A stretch of DNA of 64,000 nt, from positions 9,176,001 through 9,240,000 of the forward strand of contig NC_060112.1 in the NCBI RefSeq assembly GCF_021155765.1, read 5' to 3'. Below the pieces are notes generated by a model. The model saw only the letters and a list, made by a program, of their open reading frames with translations. It searched no databases and had not been told where the DNA came from. The translations under genes were made by a program, and so were the position numbers. This stretch comes from Diprion similis. Lineage: Eukaryota; Arthropoda; Insecta; Hymenoptera; Diprionidae. Positions 13,271-34,973 of this stretch are shown here, piece after piece; position 1 is the stretch's first letter, and every line of letters starts with the position of its first letter.

Positions 13271-16200
13271 AAACGGTGGAAATTGCGTTAAAAGTAGATG
13301 GTATTCGAGGGATTCTCTACCTCAAAAAATTTCCTGGAGTTTTGATCGTATCTACCATAAAACTTGCATGAAAAAAAAATAGAAAATATGAATTGCAGGC
13401 GGATGATATAACTGTACGTCGACTGAAGAATACATCAGTGATATCATCATGGTATTGAAGAGTATTGTACCCCGGCAACCAGAGAGACTCAAACCAAAAT
13501 TGGCATTTTTGAGTTGGGAGCTTATTTGTATTTGCAAAGTTCGAATCTATAAGACTGAAAACTGATATTTCTGTAGTTCAAAAATTAGCCCTCGCAGAGC
13601 AGAGAACAACAGGTGACTTCAATAGTCATGCTAGGACAATTTTTGAGTTGTGTCACCCTCGTCACCGGTGTACGCTTGTTGCAAATTGTCAAAGTATTTT
13701 GATATATCGATTTACAATTTATATCAAGAATAATAACAAAATAATGACTCATGAAATTAACTCTTAAATGGTGGTGTAAATAACAAGAGAATCCAGACTA
13801 ATGTTTTTAGCATGATATTCATCATTAGATGTTACTCCTGATGCTTGATTTCCGTTACGACTACACCGAATGAACAAACAGAGGAGCATTTGAAAGATTT
13901 TAATACTTCCTTCCATCCATTTTTTTTGTTTGCCTCATTACTGCTCGCTACCAATCCGAGGACATTGTTATCAATTGTAATTTATAACGTATAATCTCCA
14001 GTATGATTTGAAACCTGTGTTTGAGTGAGCCTACACAGGGCACTCCGGTCATGCCGAATGTGCTTTAAGAAATGACAGTATATTAGTACTGATGGTGATA
14101 AAGACTGTGCTTCAATGTCATAATGAAAACACATATGGCTGGTGAACACAAACCTTTATTCATTTGTTCATTTAAAGCTTTACTATTTTAAACATAGTTG
14201 CCACATATATAGTCATAACAAAATTGCAAAAATTATTCAATATCATATGCGTTTTCGTACAAACAAAACTGCATGTATAAGATGGTAGAAAAGACTTCGT
14301 TTAACAATATTGACCATTTCACCAATGCTAAGAATTATTTCCAGACCAAAATTTGCAGGATAGTTTGCGTCTCTGTCACATTTTTAACATTCATCATCTA
14401 CTTGTACATGATGGATGCATATCAGTCGCTCCTAATACCTTTTTTTTTTATAGCTAGCTGTATTGATATTTTTTCGATGGGTTTTTAGGTTTACCAATCC
14501 CAAGAACATCAGTCTAGGCTCTTTTTGCAGAATGAAACATTAAAAATGTAAACAGTCCCTAAATATATATTCTACATATCATTTTAATAATAATATTGGC
14601 ATACATATGCCAGCTACTGCAGTTCTACATAGCTCAAAGCCAAATAATTGTGTTTATGTTTAAAAATTTTTCACTATTAAACTGTATCAAATAATAAATC
14701 CGATATCAACTTTTAATGTCAATTTTTTAAATCATAATCCATTGACACAGATCTATATCATTAGTCAAATATAAGTGTTATTTCCGTACTACATTGTTTC
14801 ATAGTTACTTTGCAGTTAGCTTACTATACTCCATATCGCTTTTAAAGTACATCGAACTATTGTTGAGTCAAATCATTAGGAATACCTTGAAACTTAGCGC
14901 ATCTTTTTTCACAGATACTTATACATTAGACGCATCTTGAACTCTTAACAATTCTGGCTTGCTTAAATATATTAAAACCATATTGAAACCAACAATAAAT
15001 ACTAAAGCAATCACTCCTACTTATAAGTACCACAAACATTGTAATAATTAGCAGTGGAATTAATTTTTCAGTAGAAACCACTTCCCTCACAATCATATTT
15101 TCAAATTTTTGGAGGTTTCAAAAATTGTGCATATCACAGATATTACTTTCAAGGAAGAAACCAAAAATGTTATCACATAAAATATTACAAAACTATAGAA
15201 CACAAATATTATTGGAACAGAAAAGAGATTTTTTCTGCTACTGAACAACGTGTGAATTAAAATGCAAACATTGCCTGGATGGTTCAAAAAGTACACAGTA
15301 CGTTTATATCCACCAATCAATCGTAACGTTCAATATATTAGTGAGCGCCTTTGAGTGTAATGTATTCCCTACTGATTTAAACTAACAAAAGTTAATCAAT
15401 AAAGTCAACATAGTTACTTGTTAGAAGACACTTTAAGCAATCTCAAAGACAGATAATAGCTCTTCTAATTTTAAGGATTTCTGAAATGTGAAAATGATAA
15501 TTGAGTACAATCCTAAATACGACCTGGTTAATAGTTAACTACAGGATTGTTCGAACCCAATTAAATCTACATAACGAACTTATGTTATTCTGGATAAATA
15601 CGTCTGGGGGTGCACCTGCGTTTTCACATGCATTTATTAAGGTGAAAAATAAAACAAAATGCTAATCTAATTTTACGAAATACCGAATACGAAAGCTATT
15701 ACTTGTGAAATCAAAATGTATTATCATTCGTTGGAATTGAATTGAATAAAAGAGTTCTGGGATATAATGAAAGTTTAATTTTTCGCGTAGAAATCGAGTA
15801 AAACCAGCTAAACGCGTTTTTTTTCTGTCTGATAGAATGCTGAAACATACTAACAGAGAAGCGTGTGTTCAGCGAATACGATAATTGCATAGAAATCTTT
15901 TAGATAACTGGAAGTCTGTAAGTATAAATACAGCTTGACGTATAATAATTATGTTATTAGAATATTGCTGCACATTTTTTTCTTTTTTTTTATTCTTTTT
16001 TTTTAACTTCGACTTTGTCAGGGCACTATGAGAGTGTAGTTAGCTTAGACAATAATTTCAATATAGACTCAAGAGAGAACGTGTATAAGCACAGTGGAAT
16101 ATTCTTAAAGCCTTATCACATATAGAGACACCTTAGGTCTGCGGAATTTAATATTTTCAAATACTTCTGAAACGGCTTTAATCTAATTTTTTTTTCGTTC

Positions 16201-16639
16201 CTAAATGGTGAAAAATTGGCCCATCCTTTGTGCCGTTCTCGGTCGCGTCAAGTGCTAGATTACCTCGATAAGTGTATAAGGAAAGATTAAATTGCTTTTT
16301 TTCTGGATATTAAGCTGCAATATAACTATTAATTTTCCTACACTTCTACTACATTTCGGTAGATATTCAGTTATTTTAGTTACTTCTTAGACTGTTTGCA
16401 TTTCCAGTTCAGAATGTCTATTTGCTTTTATCGAAACATGGATCAATTCTATACAGTTGAATACAATCAATTCTGGTATTGTTCCGAAATACATTTCGTA
16501 ATGTAAGTTAGGAGAAGACAGTTATACACATTGAGACAAGCTAGCACTCTGTTCATTCGGATGATGGATTTGGTTCATTTTCAGGTGTAAGGTGTATTTT
16601 TTTTCTGGTTATCTGGATAAGAATCAGTAAATCAGCTCC
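13271..16639. other. AT-rich non-coding stretch; possible 3' UTR of the long Rab6 isoform
   Basis: No coding exon is visible. In minus orientation it lies directly downstream of the alternative Rab6 stop at 16640. A very AT-rich texture begins near 14150 and runs to the right, which would suit a long 3' UTR ending there. Confidence 0.3.
14155..14160 (-). terminator. Candidate poly(A) signal AATAAA
   Basis: AATAAA on the minus strand, followed within about 40 bases by a GT-rich stretch (TGTGTTCACC and TATGTGTTTTC) and by the edge of the AT-rich zone. Several other AATAAA words occur between here and 16640, so use of this one is an inference. Confidence 0.25.
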
Positions 16640-16713
16640 CTAGCAAATGCATCCTCCTTCGCCTTCGGCTTCTCCACCATTCTGCATCGGTGATTGATTC
16701 TGTAGGTCGACAG
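16640..16713 (-). CDS. Rab6: Alternative terminal exon of Rab6 with a Cys-x-Cys tail
   Basis: On the minus strand, an AG acceptor (ATGCAG|CT) opens a 74-base exon whose first two bases complete the codon left open by Rab6 exon 5 (phase 1). The frame then reads VDLQNQSPMQNGG, an acidic Glu/Gly stretch, GGCIC and stop (TAG, 16640-16642). The C-terminal CxC preceded by Gly-Gly is the geranylgeranylation motif of Rab6-type GTPases, and the main isoform ends GGCAC. Splicing exon 5 to this exon gives a 211-residue isoform. The polypyrimidine tract before the acceptor is poor, which would suit a regulated exon. The exon lies 5.0 kb beyond the main stop. A chance frame with both the right phase and a CxC end is unlikely but possible. 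Confidence 0.7.
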
Positions 16714-19700
16714 CTGCATTTTTGTTAAGGTGCATTTTGTGATTTTATATAGTAAATTTATACAGTATTTAAATATAGCCAATGGCAGTTATTTAAACTA
16801 TCATAACCAGTATAGAATCTATCTGTATTTTGATTTTGATTAATTCTCAATAATATCAGTTTGATAAAATAAGCAGAGGCAACAGTTCGCAGAGATTCAT
16901 TTCACAACAAATTCAAATAAAGTTGCAAAACAATTATGTCATGTTTAAATTACGCAACATTAACAGACATATACATTCGCACACACGACACAGCCTCACA
17001 GGTCATATAAAAAGAACCAGTTAAAGCAGGTCACAGTGTCTTTGAATGGTTCGGAGGTCTACTTCAAGATACCTCTACAGAATACATATAAAAAAAAAAC
17101 TGGTATGTCTGTGTGCATCAGGATGAGCGTGATGTGATTTAATTTTCCATCTCTGTTGGTTAAGTAAAATATGCCATACACCAACTCATGATACACAATA
17201 ATGAATGTGACAAGCAACTCACATGTCGATACACAGGAAATTCCATTCTGAATTTTTCAATGAAAATATGTATGATAAATAAACTTTGAGGATGGTAGAT
17301 TGCAAGATTACACATCACCTTGATAAAATATACTGGCATATGTAGCACTTGTGTCAATTCTTGAAGACAAAAGGTTACTAACGTCTAAGTGATATATCTA
17401 TAAGATGTTCAAACATTTCTAAGCAAGTAGCGAAACCTCAGTATAATATGTATCACTTGCGCTCTGGCAACCTTTAATTTGGACGAAATTTTATAATAGA
17501 ACCGATTTTGCTACTGAACTTATGTACACTGCTAGGAGTAATTTTTAAAATGTTATTCTCAATTACGAGATCTTAGAAAAATAAATCATGATGGCAGAAA
17601 CTTTAAATCACGTCTCATTAATTAGATCATAACAGATATGTAAAAATATAGCCAAATACACTCGTCTAAATGCCATTTTAGTACCTAAATCTTGTTATGA
17701 TAAAGTCATCCAAATTAAACGTAATCAGAACGATTTTTATCACAAATTATTATTTTGCTACCACATATAATTATGACAAGTTTATTTACTATGGTTGAAA
17801 AGCATATGAATTATACAAAAATATGGTAAAAAAATTGGACGGAGCATACCCCAATAATATATTTAAGGCGAAATTTGCAGTAGTTAATAACACCAATCCT
17901 GCAAGTCCTAATTAATGAGAAATGTAATTATTGAAATATTTGACATCAAACAGCTTCTCGTAACCTGAATGGATGGATCCCTAGAATGAGAGTAATAAAA
18001 ATTATTTGTCTACTCAGTTGGAAAAAAATCGTCTTCAGGAAAGACGGGGAAATAAATAGTGGAAATTATTAAATCAAAATAAAACCATGTAATTTAATGT
18101 TTGAGTGAGTTTTTATATAAATTAAAAGATTACAATAATAGTAATTAATAAAAATGACATTAATATCTAACGGGGTCTCTAACGACAGGGAGTTTAAAAA
18201 TTCTCTGATATTTGCACACTAAAATTCGTCAGGTTTTGATAGTAGTAAAAGGTCACTGTTTCCTGGTTTGCAAATATTAAATATACAAATTTTTGCATTT
18301 CTTTAATAGAGTGGCTTTCATTTATACTTTATACTCACTCGACAATTTCTTGAAAAATTTTATTAAGTTTGTTATATTTAATAATGTGTTGTAACATTCA
18401 GAGTCAAATTCAAATAACACTAAGGATCACATTTCAAAGTCAAAATTTCAAACAACACTCATGGCTGCTTTCGTCATAAATCACGTTTTCACTCGGAATT
18501 TATTTGAACTGTATATACCCGACTGATCACTGTAAATTTGCATATTTTTTCAATATTCTCTGGGATTTTGAGGTTTTCCAAGTCTTTCCCATCGCCAGAG
18601 ACACTGTTAAACTAACTATATTACTTCACCAAGATTGCTTGTATGTTTTTTTTCCACCTTCTACACATCGTTTATAATATTTACAATTCGGGGCTAGGCA
18701 GTTTTTTTAAATTATTTTTCTTGCCAAACATGTTTCTATCCAATCGAATTAATTTAATTTTGATACGCTAATAAACGATTTTCCAAGCAGCAAAAAAAAT
18801 ACTGTGAACAGGTATTCCATAGATTATTTTTATACCACCGTAAGAAATTGCTCGATACAGTAAGAAATGTAGTATATGTATGTATAATGATCTATATTAT
18901 CTCAAATCGAGAAAACAAAATAGAGATCTGATACAAAAATTATACTTTAGTGGTCAATCGATATTAAGTATTTTTCTCATATCTGCTAATCAATTAATAA
19001 TCTTTTTTTTTTTTTAGTCCGTTAGTCTTTTGTCATTTCGATTAGAAATTGTTTTATGTAACTGCAAAACATGTATGCATTCTAGATAAATCACAGTTTG
19101 TTCATTCGGTTTAATCGTACCAGTTGCAAAGATTCTTGAGAAATGTGAAAACATTGGGTTTGACTTTTGATACACTCAAATAAGCAGCAAATCCAATGTT
19201 CTTGAGAAAAATTTAATTCCGATAGAGTCACTTTCTCTGACTTAAGCACCGAATGGACGAACTGTACATGCATAACTGCAAGGTTTTTCCCTTATTGCTA
19301 TTTTATAATAATCTGACCAAATTCCAAAAATCTGCTTTCAATCCGATGTAAACAGAATTCTGAAAATTGGATTGAGATGGTGTCATGACTACGTTTACAC
19401 AATATGTAACTGCACTCCGATTTTTATACATAATAAATAACTCAATTAGCTGATAATTGAACCTGTCAGATACACTGGGGGATTATAAAGCGATTTTCAT
19501 AGAATAAAACTCTTCCGGTTGGTTTATAAAATTGTCCACAATAATTGGAAAAATTGTTGATTGATCTTTTCTTACATGTAAAAAAATCACATTCATACTG
19601 AATTTTTCATTGATGAGAAAAAATGTTGATTCCTGCTTCTGTTAAAAGTTGGTGTCATCATTTTTTCTTTTAATGCAATCTCAATTCTCAGTTTTTTGAT

Positions 19701-21732
19701 TTGTCATTTATGTACAACTTTCTATAAAATATTCTCAACTAATAACCATTGTTTCGAAGCTTGCATCCAAGTTTAATGTGTGATTCTTTCACTGAGTAAA
19801 ACATCACTTACGTAGTCATAGGTTTTATTGCTTCTGAAAGTTGAATAGATTTCCCAAAAATTACAAAATACAGCAAGCCAAGTTGTCAAAAACCTTGAAA
19901 GAAGATTTGGGAGAATTACAGTCCGTACAAAGTTAGTACCAAAATGTTTAGCATTATCTTGTCAAAGTCATATCACGTTCTCAGTGCAATGAATGACTAT
20001 GTATACCCAAGTGTGGTCGATTTAGATTTCTAAATATTCATCTACGACAAAGATTGGTAACTTTACTGATGTTTACACATGCGCCACCCCGATTTTATTT
20101 CTGACCTGATGAAATTGTGTACCTCAGAATCGATTGTAATCGGATATATCTAGCATGGACACAAAGAACGTTATTGTTACATGTCGCTTTCGTTAGTGTT
20201 ATGATATGTTGTTATAAAACACATTTATATAAATTCGACGTATATTTTTAGAACTTTTTTTATACAGCTTCATTTTACTATTACTACAATAGGTGTACTG
20301 CATTATATTAATAGTATTATAGTTTCTGATAATTTCATGAAAAATATTTTTTTTTTTTTCTTCAATTCCACAAGTCCTTGTACTTTTTTGATCTTATTCT
20401 TTTGAAACAATTCATAACATTGAAAAAATTTACATGAATTAAAGAAAAAAAAGAAATACGTAATAGTATAACATAAAATTATATGAATTTTTTCTTTTTC
20501 AAATAAGTGTAAAATCTACGTAAAGTGTGCTTTATCACGAGAGTATTAATTTGATTGTTATCAAAGCATTACCATGAAAATGTAAAAGAGATACAATACT
20601 TCTCGCATCCATGCTAGGAATGTATGTACATACATTCACTTTCCTAACTGCAATATTCCATTAACAAAGATAATGCTCAGTTGTTCATAGTACATTTGCA
20701 CGAACCCATATTATTCCGGAGACTTTTCGTAATTTCTATGTTTATTGACTGCAGTAGCAAAACTACAGGGCAATCAACAAATTAAAACAACGACGTTTAA
20801 ATCATGCTGTACAGTTGAGAAGATTTTGACGAATTTTTTACATAATATTCAAATCGAACAATTATCAACTCGAAAAGTTACGGTGAGCATAATAAAAAAC
20901 CCAATTTTTAGTGAAATCGGAAACTGAGTTTTTTTTATAATACGAAAACCTGATGACGAATGTGATTTTCCGTTATGAAGGTGTCAGCATTTTAATACTC
21001 CTGCTTATCTGTTTTCCAAGGAACTTTTTAGAAACTCTTACAAATGGAAATGAGGTTTGATTTTACGAAAATCTCATTGCATCGAAAAAGTTAATTGATG
21101 AAGAAAAATTTCAATCACAGCCACCAACCAGCTGTAGCTAGGATCCTGCTCAGTTGATCAATTTTTAATTTAGCATATCCGTTGACAGGATACAGCTAAA
21201 AGTAAAAAAAAAATTTCACAACAAAAACGTGCGATTATTGACTTCAAATAATAATAATAAAAATAACTTATGGTTCCACGAGAAAGATAGTTTACTTTGT
21301 ACTAATAATGGATTGTGGTCCTAAATGACTTGAAATTCTTGCTTTAATCCATTGTTTAGGTTCACGATGTTCAACAGGATTAACTTGCTGGTGAAAAGAC
21401 AACTAATTGTAAGAATGATATAAATAAATAGTACACTGAGCCATAACGTTGAGTAAAAGCAGTCATTGTGAGCTACCAACTGAGACTTATACTTAGTATG
21501 CAATACAGTTACATGTTTTTTTTTTAAGTTTCATTTCCTGTGTTTAGCATTTGCATTTCTTTTTTTTTTTAAGTATTATTATTATCATTATTTTTTTGCA
21601 TTACTTAAGTTATGTTGTGTAAAGGAACGTGGCTATATATCGTCACATTCAAATTTGACCTAAGATTTTAATGGTGGAACAAATGTTTTAATTTAATTGA
21701 GTGTTTAATCTACCATTAGAACCGATGTTGGC
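16714..21732. other. Non-coding stretch between the two Rab6 terminal exons
   Basis: This would be the 3' UTR of the short Rab6 transcript, intron of the long one, or both. It is AT-rich with many A and T runs. Only short open frames with no recognisable product are seen on either strand. Confidence 0.45.
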
Positions 21733-29333
<7,601 letters not shown>

Positions 29334-31754
29334 TTACTGTTGCTGTTGCCGAGCTCTGTTATTTGTTCTATTTCTGTAAGGACATTCGATCACAATTGAG
29401 TTACAAACAAGATCGTAACCGGTTCTGTTGAACCTGAAGAAGAACAGGGCAAAGGAAATAGGAAACAAAAATGCTAAGATCAAATTCTTCACTATCGATC
29501 GACCAAGAGATAATGGGAATCCTAGATCTGTACCAGGGGTAATGAATACTAAATCAGAACCATCAGGTCTTTCTATAGGTGTTATACTTCGACACTGCAC
29601 CACACGTAATCCCATTACAATTTTACCTGGTGTAGCCCCACCTATGCAGCCATTTATACCATGCTGGAGCCAGAGTGCCTGCAAAATTATCGACATTAAA
29701 AATACTGCTGGTATTTTTCTTCTTCTTTTGTTATTAATAACCCTCCATTTTCTGAGCAGATACCTTATTTTGCAGATACTACTGATATTTTTAGACACAT
29801 CTATAAGAAATTGACCTTTAAAAAACAGGCACGTCTTATTTAAAATTATCTGATCGCTTAAACTGTCTCAAACTATTTTATGTATAACACAAGAAGGGAC
29901 AACTGTAAAGTTATATTATTTAATTTGCTAACAGAGAAATGAAAAGTGTGAAGAAATAGTTACCTCGAAAATGCACACAATGATACGATGAATCAACTCC
30001 AAGATCAGTATTCCAGATGTCATTTCTAGAGCCATTTCATAATCAATACGGAGATTTTTCTGTATCATATCTAAATCATATCGTTCTATATCTCTGAAAA
30101 AATCAAGGAATAATTGGTTGCTGATTGAAATTTGAGTTTCCGAGTATTCTGAGGGCTCCTGAGAAGCATAACTACTCTGAAGCCCTAGTGTTTATAGCTG
30201 AGACTTACATAAAATCGAAAAAGTCGACGGCAATAAATGTAATGGAAAGTTTAAGAAAGAATAGTACCATGAAGTCAATGAACTCAGCGAAAAACCGCTT
30301 CCAAAGTGGCGGTATACGATATTCAAAACCTGCAAGTGAAAATTCATTGTTCCTACTAATAAATACCATCAATTTAACAGAATGAGTATGACATGTATGA
30401 TAGATGTGTCAAAATTACTGCATCTTCGTCACTTCTTATAATGTATCAGATTTCTAAACAAACTTGCAAATTACATTCTCATGAATATTTCTTGTTTTCT
30501 TTTTACATCTTTTGAAATTGATCTATAATTTGTTACTAAAATTTCAAACCAATTGAATATGTAGGTAATTAAACCCATATTAAACCATTAAATTTTGAAT
30601 AAAATGTATTAGAGATATCCTTTTCTACCAATAATTAATTAATCATATTCGATATTGGACCCTTCTGAAGAACAGTTGAACGTAAAATTTAGTTTTTTGC
30701 AGCAATATTGGAATAAAAAACCAAGATAATCTGGATGAATCAGATGGAGAAATGGTGGTTAAAAAAAAAACAGATCTTATGGAAAAAACTTGTAAATTCA
30801 CAGAAAATTTAGCTGAATATTTTTGTTAATAAGCAACAACGAATGAATTTATAAATGTTTGCAGACTATTTCTACAAAGATTATGTACAGGTAGAATATG
30901 CAAGAAGAATTCATCTCGGTAGACCAACACGATCAATAAAATTTGTTGTCAAGAACTTGTACCACATTTCATCGGCTGGGAAGAGGAAGGTGTTGATTCT
31001 GCTTTATCATGAAAAAGGTGTTTCAGCTTCGATTTGTAAAAGGTGATGTTTCACAAGTAATTTTTTTTAAATAATTTTAGCTGCCCAAATAATACCTTCT
31101 TCCTCCCAGCCGACGCTTTAGGACCTGATGCAGGAGTTTTGCTCTGTAATGAAATCAAATGCAGGCTGAACCTGTGTTAACAATTGAAGAACACAGGAGT
31201 TATTTTCATGACCTTCTACCTTCGGCTCCAGGTGGTCGTGGTAATCCGGCAGTATCGTGAGGTCTCCTTAGTCTGAGACCTTCGTTAGTTTCAGGACTGT
31301 TTACGTCAGCATTAGCTTGTACATTTGACGCTGCTGCAAAACCAGCGTTGCTTGATACTTGTTGGAATGGATTGACACCTGATGAAAATAAAAATTGATC
31401 CACGAATGTTATCGAGTATTTGAACTTAAATTCAACAAACTGAAATTGATCAGTTGATGCTAGCTAGCAATAATCATTAGATGCAACTCAAAAGTAGCGA
31501 GCGAACAACAGGTTGAAGTCAATATTTGATGTTGAATTCATACCAGGTGTAGGGTTCAACATTTGCGTCGACATAATGTAGTAGGGAAACATTGCCGCTA
31601 CACTCTGACAGACGTACGCCTCCTGCAGCCATTTTTCCAATTTCTCAAAATATTCAGATCTCTCTTTGACAGCTGACGTCTGTGTATTTTGAGGTTGGGT
31701 TGCACTTTCATTTGGATTTCTATCCTCGGACGATTTATTCTCGTCTTCCACCAT
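29334..31754 (-). CDS. FAM8A1: FAM8A1-like RDD-domain membrane protein
   Basis: FAM8A1 is an ER membrane cofactor of the HRD1 ubiquitin-ligase complex in ER-associated degradation (family knowledge). Exons (minus): 31544-31754, 31220-31378, 30209-30329, 29964-30093 and 29334-29678, with GT-AG ends and consistent phases, giving 321 residues. The first two exons (residues 1-123) are hydrophilic with a conserved-looking segment, YFEKLEKWLQEAYVCQS. The RDD domain follows from EYRIPPLWKRFFAEFIDF (membrane segment 1), through the GGATPGK turn, to a hydrophobic segment ending in FFRFNRTGYDLV. The tail ends in four glutamines. Introns are short (115 to 890 bases). Joining exon 2 directly to 30329 restores the frame with no further exon. 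It is the neighbour of Rab6 on the same strand, with no evident functional link. Confidence 0.9.
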
Positions 31755-32394
31755 CGTTGTTCTTTTATTCTTTCGTATGAGAACTAACTCGCACTAGATT
31801 AAAAACGAAATGACGATCAGATACGAAACAGCTATTCGATAAGCAAAAATATCTAGACAATAAGAATATTTAGAATCTATAATACTGTGGATAAACAACC
31901 AATTGAGAATCACATCGCATTGACGTAAATGACATTGACTATGTCTCCATCGCACGGTTGAATCTCGATTTAAAGGAAGCTTTAACCAATCACAGCGTTG
32001 TTACGTTAAAATGCACCAACGCAAAGTAGCTCCAGGAGGATGAATACCGGATTGAAGGTGCAATGCAATTACGGATTTATTAACGGAGCATAATGTAGGC
32101 GGTAAAAATCTTGGAGGAATACTATAGTATAAACACTTGCTAGCCTTCTTTATCTGTTGCTCAATGACTATTGTCACTACTGCGTTGTCAGGTGCCAATG
32201 AAGTCTTCTATTTAGAATAGAACTTACTGTAACGCATATGCAATTCTGGAAAACGGATTGTTGGAGACCAGACTTGTTACGAGTCGTCACGTGTTGGAAC
32301 TTCGGACAGCTTCGGAATATTTCGGGGAAATTGTGCCTAGCAACATGGGGCAACATGAACTAGTAACTTTTGTTCAATGACATAGTGCGTTAAA

Positions 32395-32500
32395 TTGAGT
32401 TATTCTCAAGTGCGCGTGCGCCAAGTAAAGCTGGAGTGTGTAAAAAAAGTATTTCAATTGCGCACATGCGTCAACCTTGTTTTCCGTACTTGCAGGCAGA
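32395..32500 (+). repeat. Dispersed repeat family 1, copy C (short)
   Basis: Contains GTGCGCGTGCGCCAAG, then GTGTAAAAAA, then CAATTGCGCACATGCGTCAAC, matching the distal blocks of the copies at 7480-7680 and 22668-22995. It looks like an end fragment. Confidence 0.4.
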
Positions 32501-34027
32501 TGTTTAAGAAAGAATTTTTTCTTCTTCAATTTTCTTAAGTTAACTTCGATTGGGACTAATTAAGCGAGTGAAAACTGTTATTTCTCTTTACTTATTCAAA
32601 TAATTTGCGTATTTGTTTCAGTTTCGATTTTCTTCGACTCTTTTCGGTGCCTGCGGTGTCTGTATTTATTCTATGCAATAAACGCAATGGTCGTCCATCA
32701 TCATTAATGTTATTATTAATTTATTTTAAAACACCTGTCGATTATGAAATGTACTATAATAACATAAAAAATAATAAATACAAAAGATATATACAAAGCC
32801 TAATCACTACAATTATACCTATGCCTGATTGAATTTGCAACTTATAAGTTAGAATAAATGAAAATCACGTATTTTGCACAGAAATTTTCAAACTAGACGC
32901 TGATTTCCTTACGTACAAATAGACAGTTATTATAATAATATGTAATAGTAATATAATTTTTCTACAAAAAATAATCAATATATTATTGTTAAATACTGAG
33001 CCCTGTCAGTCCCATCTTCCAAGCCTTACGCTTTTAACGATATTCTGACCATTAATTCTTACAGTGAAGTAAATATATGTACCAAGGACAGCATTCAGGA
33101 AAATTTTTTCTTACTGTCTATGATGGATCAGTATTTCATTACTATTTCCGTGGCCTTCGCATAGAATACTTATACAATTTTACAATTATTGTTTTCTATA
33201 ATCAACCTCACACGATCTTCAGAAAATTCAATGAATCATTTAATAATGAAAATCTGTCCTGCCGACATTCGCTAATGTAGGAGGTTCTAAATTCTTGTGT
33301 ACCAATTATTCCAGAGATTCTAGAATTTCTTGTCATCTTTACCGCTGTTAGAGGATAACGAAACGGACTCAACATTGAGCATGAAATAAAACTCTTTGCC
33401 AAGCCCCACATAAACTCACAGAGTATAATCAGAGTATAAATAATAAGAGTATAATACATCGTTGCAAATTAACTCTATTTTGCCAACCGTATTCGCTGAA
33501 TAAAACTAATCTCCAATGACAATGTAACAAATGTGATGTTCCTTTTGAAAACGTATGCATACAGTGTATTTTACAAATTTTCCGTACGATTATGTACCAT
33601 TGAAATTCTAGTCCTTCATTGTTATAACCGAATATCTGGTCTTCATATTTACATGGAATATTAAATTATTTCAAATTATGTTCTAAACCTGACGTCTCGT
33701 GTTTTACTTACAGGTAAACGTCCTAACGACGTCGCTATCGCGAATTATAGGTATGTATGTATACCGTATATACCTGAAAACGAAGATTAAATTTATCTTG
33801 GATATCCTCAAAACATAAATTTAAAAGAATCCAAACAAAAATCTGCACTAATCTAGGTCTAGGTGTACAATATATAAATCCATTCGATCATTGATGAAAG
33901 TAAGAGTCGATGATCGTACAAACATTTATGAAATATCCAATCCATACTTCGGAATATTCACATTGGGAATATCCAATACACGTAACTACACATCTTGAAG
34001 TACTGTTCAACGGCAGTGCGTTCAGAG

Positions 34028-34953
34028 TCATTATTATGGGTATGCGAATAGCGGTCGAATCGAATAAAATATTCGAGCATTTGAATAATTAGAATAGTTT
34101 GAATTATTCCAGTGATTCTAATAATTATTCTAATTATTTGAATAGTTCGAATTATTCGGTTCAAATCTTAGGTCTACATTTCTTTTGCCCGTTTTGAAAA
34201 TAATTAGTCGAATAAAAGGTGTAACTGTCGAATTTTTTTTCAACAGGAAACTCAATGTAATTTGCATAAAAATATGTACAAATTATCTAATACTGATATT
34301 CCATTGATAACTGACAATGAGATACATACTTATACATATACGACTGCGATAGCATTCCGCTTGTTCGACGATTTACAGCTCTGAAAAATCATTGAACGCT
34401 ATTCCAGGCCCAAAACCATAACGGCACGAGTGGTAGCGTCGTAGAAGTATAATTTTCCCTCCGAATAAATTCTACTTGTGATAACCAGGAATTCAGTCCG
34501 TGAAAATCACTTGTACGTGAATACATATATCACATATATGTCTTGCAGAAAGAAACAGGGTTGACTCTTGAAAGGATGCGACGGTCTTCCGTAAAAATTT
34601 CGCTAGAAAATGTATTCCTGTAATCGAATTATCATTAAGTATAGGAATGCATTTTCTGGTGTTATCCGCGCATGAAACAAAGAAGTTTTCCAATATTTTT
34701 TTTTTCGGTATTGCAATATACAATTGCGATATCTGCGTGATTTTCCCATCAGTAACTCGTAATCGCTGATAATAGTCACAATAAGTGACATATTGTGCTC
34801 GTCGGTAAAGACTGACTATAGCATCCCCTTAAGGGGACCAGACAGTTGTAATTTAAAGAAAGTGAATTATTCGAAGTTCGAATTATCCGTTTCATGTTAT
34901 TATTCGGTTTATGTCGAATTACTCGTGATTTCGGTCTATTCGCACATCCCTAG
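34028..34953. repeat. Inverted pair of ATTCGAA-rich arrays
   Basis: The block 34028-34170 (GGGTATGCGAATAGCGGTCG, then many AATTATTC and ATTCGAA words) resembles the reverse complement of 34857-34953, which reads GGGATGTGCGAATAGACCG followed by similar words. The arms are imperfect and simple in sequence, separated by about 690 bases. This fits a decayed foldback element or two inverted insertions in the bib 3' flank. Confidence 0.45.
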
Positions 34954-34973
34954 TCATGACGTATCCACGTATA

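Noticed and set aside
13202-13291. 29-codon plus-strand frame starting in a good ATG context (GCGGCCATG)
   Set aside because: The ATG is part of a YY1-like promoter motif; the peptide is short with no support.
29428-29814. 128-codon plus-strand frame
   Set aside because: It is antisense to the RDD-domain exon of the FAM8A1-like gene and is explained by the codon pattern of that exon.
31096-31150. A further FAM8A1 exon reading SKTPASGPKASAGRKK on the minus strand
   Set aside because: It has a plausible acceptor and donor, but its phases do not fit the neighbours (stop or frame loss in every combination). Joining 31220 directly to 30329 gives the correct frame across GAEG and FEYRIPP.
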